A stretch of DNA of 64,000 bases from Litomosoides sigmodontis (lineage: Eukaryota > Nematoda > Chromadorea > Rhabditida > Onchocercidae), in NCBI GenBank assembly GCA_963070105.1, contig OY718803.1, positions 10,149,823 through 10,213,822 on the forward strand, written 5' to 3'. The position numbers and the translations under genes are program-made. Positions within the stretch are counted from its first letter, which is position 1. Every line of letters begins with the position of its first letter. This document shows, piece by piece, positions 28,801 to 38,614 of this stretch. Under the pieces are notes generated by a model that did no database searches, was not told the origin of the DNA, and was given only the letters and a program-made list of their open reading frames with translations.

Positions 28801-29188
28801 GAAGCAATTGTGGGTGTTGGAAGTGAAGCGCTGGAGCAGTGCGTCAACGGTTTGGGCTTCGACGTCAAGGAGGAAGAGATGGCAATTTTGACGGCGTTCT
28901 GTTCCTTGCAAAATTGCATGGGAATGGCTGACACCGATAAAATTCAAAATGTGAGTTTCAGCAATTTGAGAAGTTCAAATCCAAGCTTTCAATCCTTTAT
29001 AGCTCTTACCTTGAAAACTAAGTCCATTTTTTTTTTTGCAGATCGCCGCCAAATTGTGCAACTGCTTGAGAGTTCATCTGACAGCTTTTTACGACGGAAT
29101 TAACGAACTTCTATGCAAATGCATGATGAGTGTAACGGCGCTAATGCTAATGCAAACTACTGCTAGTAGTAGTAGTAGTAGTAGTTAA
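25890..29188 (+). CDS. nuclear receptor, left copy (RAR-like DNA-binding domain)
   Basis: Seven exons (25890-27152, 27327-27744, 27828-28096, 28175-28362, 28440-28665, 28744-28950, 29042-29188) join in phase to 905 aa. Residues 1 to about 625 are a Ser/Pro/Gln/Ala-rich N terminus, with a helical Ala-rich motif ending PLPPLPQA at about 218-285. The DNA-binding domain starts [13 protein letters not shown] at 629 with all eight zinc cysteines, P-box CEGCKG, and a C-terminal extension [13 protein letters not shown] that resembles retinoic acid receptors. The ligand-binding domain starts near 713 with the helix 3-4 signature around [18 protein letters not shown] and a helix 8-9-like [11 protein letters not shown]. 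The C terminus lacks a canonical AF-2 helix and ends in seven Ser codons. The start is the first in-frame ATG (AAAATG). AATAAA signals lie at 29695 and 29720. The ligand and exact subfamily are unknown. Confidence 0.88.
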
Positions 29189-32002
29189 TCACAAATCAAA
29201 AAATGCCTCCCGAATTGTTCAAAATGCATTTTTCGCTTATCCTATTTCATTATTTCAATTTATTTCTACCTTATTAATTCTGTTCATCATCCTACTATAT
29301 TAGTTTATTTCATTTCAACAACACTATTTGTTCTTAGACAATGTGAACGGTTGTTGTGTAACGTCCAGAACTGTTTTCTTCCTTCATTTTGGTTTTTTTT
29401 TTGGATTTTTATTGTGAAGGAAGGCACATGGAATTTACTCCTTCATTTGCTACCATCAAACGAGCTTTCATCCCAAAAAATTCATCCTATTCATTTACAT
29501 ATATAATACATATACATATATATATTTATTTATTTATGTATAATTTAATTTAAATATTTAGTTTCCTGCATTATTCCATTTTCGCTTGTGATATAGCTGT
29601 TGTGGTGATTTATCAATTTGATTTCTGATATTTCGCATATGTAATATTTCTTTCATCTACCTGTTGGTACATTAATGAAGCGCTAGTGTCACACAATAAA
29701 TTAAGCTAATCACAGCGCCAATAAATGTTTCCCTACAAAAAAAAAAAAGTGATCAGTGACGTAAGTGTGGTTGTGAATTCGAAATTCAACACTCCACCGT
29801 CTCATCGATGGCGAGATGAGGAAACAAGCACACACTCATCCACCCGAGCAGCTTACTCCTCCCTCACTCCCACTCAGTGCTTCCTGCGAAGAAATGCACA
29901 CGAGCGATTCCAGAATACCGTATCCGATTTACTCAATCAATAAAATGAACGTTCCATAACAAATATCGTTGTCAGTTTGATTGAATAAGAGAGGGCGAGA
30001 GAGAGAGATTTACCATTCGAACCACAACAACATCTTTCCTAGAGAATGTATACTGCACTTCTTCACAGTACTGTCACCTTTATGCTAATTTTCCTTTATT
30101 AGAAGTTTTAGGAGAAACAAAAGGCAAAAACTCCTCAGAACTGCAACTCATTTGCATATTGCTTTTTTGCCGACCGTTCATCATTCTCAATTTCCGGGCA
30201 GATTTTGATAAAATCAATCTTAATGACCCCCTAACCACGCCTAAAACAAAAGTATGACCGCAAATTACTATGTAGTCGCTGACTCCACCCAGTACTTTCT
30301 AAGGCATCAACATTTTCAGCCTTGCATAGGCCGCACTGCATGGTGTTGCTATTGGATCACTTCTTCCGCTCACGTCCAACTCCAACACTTTTCTTTCCAA
30401 CTTATTTACTCCTCAGTGATCTTACTCCATTTGTTACTTCGATGAAATTAATGAAATTAAATTCAATTAAAGCACAAGTTGTAAATTGAGAAAAGAATGA
30501 TATTGTAAGCGAAAAATGTCTCCTAGTACCATTTTACGGCTATTTTTCGCAACTTTTCACAAGGCAATATAAATATTTGAACTGATGAAATTTTGACTAG
30601 CAATCACTTCTGTCATCCTAACCTTCATGAAATCTTCCATTGACGCTCAAATTTCCTTTCTTTAATATAACCGCCAGAAATTTGCCATCAATAATTTCAG
30701 CAATTTCTCCTTTTAGTCAGATAAATACTCCTGGACAAGAAGCTACCTGTTAGGTCATCATGCTAATCAATATATGTATGTTTATATACATACACATGTG
30801 CTACGCCTGTAAACACCGAAAACCTCACTGTCATTTCCGAAGCAAATCAAACAAGCATTTAAGAAGGAATTAAAGCAATTTTGGGCTTTTAGCTTGTTAA
30901 TTTAGCTTTGGGCCAATAAGCATCAAACTTGCCTCTCGAACATCAGTAGCACTCTCATACTTCTACTCCGAAGAATGCACTGCTTACAATATGCGTAATT
31001 GCTGATATTAAAAAGAATCAAAAGCAAATCATTTATGATTCTTGCAAAATTCAAAAATTTCCCCAACACAGCTCCTTTATGCTCTCTTTCTCATTTCAAA
31101 AATGAAAGGCCTAACTTCTGTTTCATATCTTGCAAACCACAAAAGACAGTCGTTTAGAATAATTTAATCATATCGATCTTGCTAATTTATATTCTTTCAG
31201 TCAGTAAATAAGCTATCAAAGATCAGTGTAATTGTATGGATACACGTGTCTACGTTTGTATTGAGATTACAGGATCTGTAGATTGTGCGTGGACGTGATA
31301 AAAACGTGATTCCACACATTTGTGGCCATGAGGACAACGAAAACTATTTATAGCTAGGCGTTTGCTATTCATGAAAATTCCTAGTCAGCATTATTCAATT
31401 GTTAGCTCTCTGCTACAAAAGCCATTTGTTTTTGTCATTGCATTTCCTGTTAACTCTCTCAAACAAAGCCATTTTCAAGTTGTAAAAATTCAGCGGTGCT
31501 CGTTGCTTTAGAAAAATATCATTCTGGCAGATAATTTCCTGCCGAGCGGTTTGGAACTTTTCAGATTAGCAGCAAGGGTAGCCTAAGATAATAACCAATG
31601 TAGAGGTTCTGATCCTCCCAGCACTTGATGGGCGGAATTCGGAAACTGACGTGTTAAACGGAAGAAGTTCTTTAAAGGAGTACGGATGGAGTGCAAAGCA
31701 TCATTATTGATTCATTTCTGTCGTGCTGATAGTTTTTTCAACACAACACCAACAACGACGGATTAATAAGCTTGGTAATTATTCAAATGTCGAAATTATA
31801 TGACCCTCCCTCTCATACATGATGATTCGTTTCCATTGACCATTGGTCTCTACAAAACTCTTTGATGCCCATCCCCTTAGTTCGCAACACATAATATCTC
31901 ACTAATATCTCATTTCGTCCAAAACAAACAACATTTTTAAAAACTTGTCGCTCAGTGTGTGCAACACTTCTCATTGGTAAAATTAATTAAAAGCTATTTG
32001 AA
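29189..32002. other. 3' flank of the left receptor and start of the spacer
   Basis: To 29987 this is arm sequence, including the 3'UTR with AATAAA signals. Beyond that it is unique spacer DNA without a supportable gene. A tRNA-like relic lies at about 31535-31640. A GA-rich run lies at 29990-30010. The last part should hold the promoter of the gene starting at 32003. Confidence 0.5.
31535..31640 (+). pseudogene. tRNA-like relic (Leu/Ser-type) or tRNA-derived SINE head
   Basis: GCCGAGCGGTTTGGA matches the A box of type-II tRNAs. About 75 nt later AGAGGTTCTGATCCTCC looks like a T arm and B box with four of five stem pairs. I find no good acceptor stem or anticodon arm. It is therefore either a decayed tRNA or the promoter part of a short interspersed element. 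Confidence 0.35.
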
Positions 32003-34759
32003 ATGTCAGGTCAATCCGATCACCAGCACTTGGACGAGTCGCAACATCCAAATTCGTCTATTTTCCTGTCTACATCTGCAACACCGGAAGCCAATACTAT
32101 CATCATCAGTGGTTCGGATAGCAGCTCGGTGCAAGAATTTATCGTGCCTTCATCGTCCACTGTAAATTTTCACCCATCTTACGTCACTATTTCAAATAAC
32201 TATCAGGAAGAATCGATAGACTCCGCCCTCAAAAATGCCAGAGCAGTATTTGTTCGTAATCGAGGCGGCATCTTCGTTTCTTTTGTAAACAGTACTGGGA
32301 ATGCAAATCACGAAGTTGTCGGTATTCCAGCGTTGCACCAAGCATATGGCATCATAAATGCCACTCTTCAACATCCATCCGTCGCAATGTCATTTACGGA
32401 CTTGCCTAATTTGTCGCAAGTTACATTAAGTGATGACGCAATAGGGCATCAAAGAATTGTGGAAAGAGATGCCGAGAGAGCTGAGAGAGCAAGAAATGCT
32501 AATGGAAATTCATCACCATTGCCGACATCTTCAAGAGTTCCACGAAGAGGTCGACGCTTGAAACGTGGAAACAATAACGAAGAGCAAGCATCAAGACAGT
32601 GCAATGGATTCATCGTGAAACGATCAGCAAGAAATGAAACTTTCCAAACATTTTCGGAAATGCAACCACTTTCGCCAAGTTTTTTGCAACAGCAGCAACA
32701 ACAACGACAACCAATTATTGCTTCTACGTCAGCTGTAGAAGCAATACCAGTTGTCGAAGCGTCAATTTTACCACCTAATTTCATTCCATTAAGTGATGAC
32801 GCAATAAGATCAGGCGAAGCGGCGATGACAGTTACTGTAAGCGATGTTAGTGGAAATTCAGCGGGAAGAAGTGGATGTTCGAAACAAGGAAATGACAACG
32901 AAAGCCAACAATCGTTGGAGCAATGCAACGGTTTCGATGCGAACGTTTCGCCGGCGACGAATGAATACTTTCGAGCATATCCAGAAATGCAACTTCTATC
33001 CTCAACTTCATTGGAGCAACAAGGAGGAACCGCTGCTGCTGCTGCTGCTGCTGACTTCGCATCAATTCCTCCGTACGCCGCCGTCAATGCTACCACTGCT
33101 ACCATCTCTACCGGTTCAACACCCATCCAAATGATGCAATACTTCGATGACACTTTTACGAATGAGTTGTCGAACACTGTGCACTCAGATGTGCCATTAT
33201 ATTCGGGAGAAATTGGCGAGGATAGAGCAATGCAACTAGCCGCCACCACTCCTTACTCATTAGCAACAACAGCTCCACCGGAATCATCAACCGGAAGTGA
33301 AGCTTTTCAGACGTACACTGAAATGCAACCAATGTCGTCAGGCTCATTGCAACAACAACCACAATGTGCCGATTTTACTCCAATTCCATATCTGGCTGAA
33401 TCAGTTCGTAAGAAGCAATATCTATACGATTACGTCGACAACACTCTCAGAAATGAGACATCAGATGGTGTGCAGCCAGATGCACCCTTGTGCTCTCAAA
33501 TTGAACCAAACAGCACGACTGAACCATTTTCAACAATCTATTCCTTAGCGACAATACCGGTAAGTTAAGCTACTGATTGTTCCATAAGATGAAGATAAGG
33601 TTGTTTCGCAGTCGCAGAACAGATTCCCAATTATTCTAGGAGAACGGAGAAAAAGTGTATTATGACCTGAAAGCATTGGATCAACCATATTTGACTGGTG
33701 AAGCAAGCGGTATAGCAATGTATGATGCGATGCCAGTCGGATTTCAAGACGAACAATTGCCGCAGCAACCAATTGCGGATTTTGCTCTTCCGCCCGCCGG
33801 AAATTTTCCAATGCATGAACAGCAACAACTTTTAGTGGCACCAAATATGGGAGAAGGAAGAGCATTCGAAATGCACGGTAATCGGGGAGCAAATAACAGA
33901 GCACCGAGAGGTTAATATCTCTTTTTTCAAAGTTATAAAAATTTTAAAGGAAACGCTCCTTTCACCAAGATGAGACCACTTGGATAGAATGCTTTTTTTA
34001 AGCACAAAATTTGTCATTTCTTTGAGAATTACACTCTGACAATAAAAAAAATCTACCTTACTTTGAACGAGCATTAATTCATTAAATTTGCCTTCAATAT
34101 CTTTCTTACAGCTAGACGAGCTGCAGATCTTTGCGTCGTCTGTGGTGATAAAGCATCTGGTAATCATTACAAGGCATTAACCTGTGAAGGATGTAAGGTA
34201 AAGTAATTTGAAATATCAAATATAAAAGTTCAATGAATAAGAAGAGTTTATAGTGTTATCTCTGAAAAGGAATTTGTTAAATTTAAAATTTCCTCTTGCA
34301 TTGTTACTCCTTAAAATGCCGCCATTTGTAAGCTGTTTGGCTTTTGGTCACAGCCTTCTTTGACTCGATTAACGGTGAGCTCGCATATTATTAACAGAGA
34401 GAATTGGATTAAGTCAGTATGATATCATATTAAACGTAGCAGTGGTCACTTACGAGTTCCATTCAGTAGTAGTGAGAAAGTGTCATTCACAAGCAGTAAA
34501 TGATAATGAAGGGAGTGAAAGTTCTACTGTTCAATTCATCTGTTCCCTGACTTCCAACTGATAACTTCAGAGTTTCTTTCGGCGATCCATACAGAAGAAA
34601 GAGAGCTACGTCTGTCACCGGAATGGCAATTGTTCAATTACGCCGAATACGCGAAGCAAATGTCAGAAATGCCGCTTAGCGAAATGTCTCGAAATGGGGA
34701 TGGATCCAAATTCCGTATGCATGAAGGAGCAGCAAGCAGAGGTGCGTACCAAAATGTGA
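32003..34759 (+). CDS. nuclear receptor-type protein with DNA-binding domain but no ligand-binding domain
   Basis: Four exons (32003-33559, 33640-33910, 34112-34197, 34571-34759) join in phase to 700 aa. The N-terminal 610 residues are low-complexity (Ser, Gln, Asn, Thr) and contain three imperfect copies of an EMQPLS..LQQQ unit. The DNA-binding domain starts at Cys 617 ([13 protein letters not shown]). It keeps all eight zinc ligands, has P-box CEGCKS followed by FFRRSIQKK, and resembles the EcR/FXR group. The protein stops 17 residues or so after the domain. An AATAAA signal at 34950 supports a true end. The GNHY word and the intron after CEGCK match the arm receptors, which supports common descent. 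A minor donor (GAG|GTGCGT, 34741) could extend it, but no ligand-binding exons are visible downstream. It may compete for DNA sites (inference). Confidence 0.85.
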
Positions 34760-37423
34760 GATTGAATCCTCTTCAACGGATCAATCACGGAAAATATCTG
34801 TCTGGGATGCTATATATGTTTGTACATATTGTAAATATTTATTGTCGTTTAAAATGAATCGAAATTGCTGTTATTTTGAAATGCGTATTTTGTGTTGCAA
34901 ATTGATGATTAGCTTTTATTTATCTTCTGATGCAATTATTGTATTTTCAAATAAAAATTACTCTTTCTTCTATTAAATGAATAGCTTACTTTACTCGTTC
35001 TTCTTTTAAATGAATAGTTTACTTTATGTTGTAGCTCCACTTACTCTTTGTATTATTCATTGGTGTACTATGATGCATGTACGGTTTGTGCGAATACTTT
35101 ACTTTACTCTTTCTTCTTTTTAAATGAATAGCTTACTTTACTCGTTCTTCTTTTAAATGAATAGCTTACTTTACTCGTTCTTCTTTTAAATGAATAGTTT
35201 ACTTTATGTTGTAGCTCCACTTACTCTTTATATTATTCATTGGTGTACTATGATGCATGTACGGTTTGTGCGAATACTTTACTTTACTCTTTCTTCTTTT
35301 TAAATGAATAGCTTACTTTACTCGTTCTTCTTTTAAATGAATAGTTTACTTTATGTTGTAGCTCCACTTACTCTTTATATTATTCATTGGTGTACTATGA
35401 TGCATGTACGGTTTGTGTTTATGGGTGGAAAAAATTACTGTATCGATTAAGCATTTACTACTCTTCTTATCTTCTTCCCTTTCGGAATTTTAATTTTTTG
35501 AAATGAACGTGTCATGCTATTATTTTGTTCGTTTACATGTATTTTTAACATCGAAATATTCCTATCATATACCCCGTAAACTTTCATCTTTCAATTATCT
35601 CTCAATTGTATTCTGTATTACTATCAGTCGATGGATTTATTGATAAATTGATAATTTTGATAATTGTTTTTTTGAAACCAATTTAGCAAATATCGCAGCA
35701 AATCCTTTCCTTCAGCACCTCTCATTGTTTGTTCGGTAATTAGCAATGTTAATGTATGCGTGAATTGCAGTTTTGAAGTGAATTTTTTCCGCAAAACTGA
35801 AAACTTGTCGCATCCGCACGTATTGCACGTAATCTTTTTTTGCTTTCTGTTGTGCTTTCCGAAGATGAATTACTCAGTGGATAAAGGAAATAAGAACATT
35901 TCATTGTCATTTATGTAAAAAACCTTCTTGTAAACAAAATTCCAATAGGAATCACTTTCTTCAAGCGTGACAGTAAGAGAGAGAGAGAGAGAGAGAGATA
36001 GAGAGGGGAAGGGAGAGTGAGAAAAAGGAATTGACAAGGTTTATGAATGGATGAGATACACAATAATTGAAATTAATGCTTTAACCGTATAATAATAACT
36101 GAGTGTGAATGACTTGACATTGCAACAAACGTATATTTTCAAATATCATTGACCTCTTTGCTGTTACAGGTTAATAAAAAAAATCAATGGCGTATGAGAA
36201 AGCACAAGTGGATAGTGATGATAGTGTAAAATTGGGAGAGAAAGTATCTGTTGGATGGAGGGAAAGTTCAAATTGCAATCAACAAAGATATGACAATTAA
36301 TTTCACTAAGAAGAGGAATTGAATGCTTCTTCGAGAGATTATCGCATTTCCCAATTTTGAAACTGCCGTCCTCTCCCACGGACTAATTATTGTACTTTAT
36401 ATTTTCTTTGATCTAAAAAAATGCAATATTGTTGCTGAAGAATCTTTGCTGTATGTCATTGAATGAAATCAATTTTTTTAGAAAAAATTTGCAATACTAA
36501 TTAATAAACTTAGTGTGTGATAATGCATTTTTACCTTCTTTAAGTTAACACTAAAATTTCGTGCGAAAAAATTCGTCTGTCTACGAAAAGGCAGGAACTG
36601 CGCCCCATTACTTTCCCCTTTGGAGATATTAATCCAGATTGGAAGTGTGTGTGAAGTCTGGCAGATTCAGACTTACCAATTCACTCGATATTAGCAGTTC
36701 TCATCGGCGTAACTCAAGTCTTTCACACGATGATCGTCTGAAGTGGAGAAATGATTTGGATGTGCAAATCCGAAAATTGTTTAATTTATCCAGATCTATC
36801 ACACCTTTCTTTTTGGAAATTTGTGAATAGAAAATAAACTCGCATTGCATTGAAATCATTAATTACCACTTCTCTCTCTCTCTCTCACACACACCCTTTC
36901 CTACTCTCTCGTTTTCTTCTTGGTGTGTAAGTAAAGGAGGAATGAAATAAACTGACCTAATTCAAGCGATGTTGCTGGCAATTGTTGATTAAGCTAAAAA
37001 CAAAGATTTTTACAGTTAGTCTATCACCGTGATAATATCCTCTGAACTGACCTTAAAATTAAAATGTGTTATAGCACTCCGCTAATATTATTTTAAAAGT
37101 AATTGTTTTTTAGAAACTAACAACTAATGATTTAAGATTAAAAACTTGATTCACATAGACTTTGTTGTTGTTGCAAATTGCACCATATAGATTTATTGAA
37201 ATTGAAGCAAGAATATTTCGTCAAATAACATGAGTGCAACAGATGCAATCAAATATATGACAGGTTGGTAAGAATTTGAAAAGTTGAAAATTCTTCTTGA
37301 CATGAATTTCTCATCTATCATGATTTTGCATGAAAAATGAAACAGACTGAGGTACATCAAATGTTCCAAATTTGCATTTCTCTTTGTGTCAATTTCATTA
37401 GCGTCCAAGTTATTGAGAAATAG
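34760..37423. other. spacer centre, non-coding
   Basis: Holds the 3'UTR of the 32003-34759 gene, the nested tandem repeat at 34975-35418, a (GA)n tract at 35978-35998, and the probable 3'UTR of the minus-strand gene ending at 37424, with an AATAAA on the minus strand at 37197-37192. Small frames here have no coding support. Confidence 0.5.
34975..35418. repeat. nested tandem repeat
   Basis: A 33-bp subunit (start ATAGCTTACTTTACTCGTTC) alternates with a longer segment containing GTTGTAGCTCCACTTACTC and TGATGCATGTACGGTTTGTG. The long segment occurs three times, 180 and 147 bp apart; the difference equals one 33-bp subunit. Copies are almost identical. The array sits close to the midpoint (about 34987) of the inverted duplication. 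Confidence 0.93.
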
Positions 37424-38614
37424 CTAAGTAAAATGTTTCTTTACCATTTCTTCGCTCCTATTCGCCTGAAAATTTGCACTCGTGGTGTACACATGCACAC
37501 TTTTTTCCATTCCAGACATTTTAAGAGGCAATTGATTGAAATTAGAATTCGATGGAGAATTAGCATTTGATGATGGTTTTGTCCTTCTCGAGTTGGATTG
37601 GAGATCTGACAATGACGTGAAATTTTTTGCCCTGACAATTTTTGGTAAACGTGGCTTGATATTTTCTTGCTCATCGACATTTTTTGTTAAGTTCCATTGC
37701 TTTTGGTATTTTAAGTAACTGTGTGTCATAAAATCAATCGCATCTGGTAGCGGTGGTGGCGGCACATTCAAGTAAGCAGCAATTTCTCCGGCTTCTTCCC
37801 AAGAATCCTGTGCTAATCTAGCATGACGTGTTGCTCGGTCGTGCAACATTCGCATTTTATGAATAAGTGGTAAATTACATTTAAATCCGTTTGATGTTTG
37901 CGAAAATTTCCCGGATTGCGGCGATTGTGCTGCTTGTAAATTGGACGATATTGGCAATCGGCGTAGTACAACGTTCCCACGTGGACGTGAATTGGAAGAT
38001 AGTCGCAATTGCTGCGCCGTAATATTTGTTTGTATGATAGAAGATCGTGGCAACGGTTGAGACATACTGTTTGCTTGTGGCTGTTCGACGGAAGATAGCA
38101 TCAGCTGTTGTGACGTACGTCTTCTTTGTAATTTGAAAGATGGGGATAGATGTTGCGACGTAATATTCGCTTGCGTGACGAATGATGAAAGTGGCAACGG
38201 TTGTAGCTCAGCGTTTGGCTGCAAATCAGAAGATAGAGGAGACTGTTGTCTCTCAGTTGCAACGCTTGCTTGTGAGTGTGAATCGTCAGCATTTCTAAGC
38301 GGAAAGTTAAACATCTCTGTTGATTCGTTGCGTCTATTCCATGGACAGTGATCGTTGAGTGCTTCTTCATTACTGCTCGATATACTTTGATTTAAGTATA
38401 TGTCAGTGGAGAATGGAGAGAATTGTTCTTCAGACACATTATTCTGGCTTACGGTAGTGTTCTGGTATGGAATACTGCTGGTTACATAAGTGGCATAGGA
38501 AATTGGTGCAAGTGAATAGTAGAGTGTTGTGGATTCGGGGATAATGTCAGTGCCTGGATTAAGTACGATTGAAAACGAAGAGGTAGCTGATATGCAATAA
38601 GGATGAGGTTCCAT
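37424..38614 (-). CDS. orphan N-terminal paralogue of the arm nuclear receptors
   Basis: A single minus-strand frame of 396 codons starts at the ATG at 38614. It is open about 37 codons further upstream from a TTG, so an upstream exon is possible. It is rich in Ser, Gln, Asn and Pro and has two copies of a QPLP.SS..Q.NIT.Q.L unit. Residues about 243-308 (from NLPLIHKMRML through PPPPLPDAIDFM to the SYLKYQ stretch) align with residues about 218-285 of the arm receptors: helical Ala/His-rich, then P-PPLP-A-hydrophobic-M and a KY/Q ending. No DNA- or ligand-binding exon is visible downstream on this strand, and an AATAAA lies about 230 nt after the stop. A donor (AAATG|GTAAAG, near 37446) could instead splice to an unseen exon. 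Either it is a truncated gene or a stand-alone N-terminal module. Confidence 0.65.
   Translation of the reverse strand: MEPHPYCISATSSFSIVLNPGTDIIPESTTLYYSLAPISYATYVTSSIPYQNTTVSQNNVSEEQFSPFSTDIYLNQSISSSNEEALNDHCPWNRRNESTEMFNFPLRNADDSHSQASVATERQQSPLSSDLQPNAELQPLPLSSFVTQANITSQHLSPSFKLQRRRTSQQLMLSSVEQPQANSMSQPLPRSSIIQTNITAQQLRLSSNSRPRGNVVLRRLPISSNLQAAQSPQSGKFSQTSNGFKCNLPLIHKMRMLHDRATRHARLAQDSWEEAGEIAAYLNVPPPPLPDAIDFMTHSYLKYQKQWNLTKNVDEQENIKPRLPKIVRAKNFTSLSDLQSNSRRTKPSSNANSPSNSNFNQLPLKMSGMEKSVHVYTTSANFQANRSEEMVKKHFT

Larger units (their letters stand above)
23092..29987 (+). repeat. left arm of a large inverted duplication
   Basis: This 6.9-kb segment recurs as its reverse complement at 39986-46898. 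By eye the two differ by only scattered substitutions and small repeat-length changes: Gln and Ser runs, poly-T and CA tracts. Outer homology fades abruptly at CAGTCTGTCAGTAACG inside the zinc-finger exon. Inner homology ends at GATTGAATA (29987). The arm carries a complete nuclear receptor gene and its upstream region. Confidence 0.95.

Noticed and set aside
32449..33249. 266-codon minus-strand frame
   Set aside because: Antisense shadow of the first exon of the spacer receptor. Its Cys/Ala runs mirror Gln and Ala codon repeats, and no splice or homology support exists.
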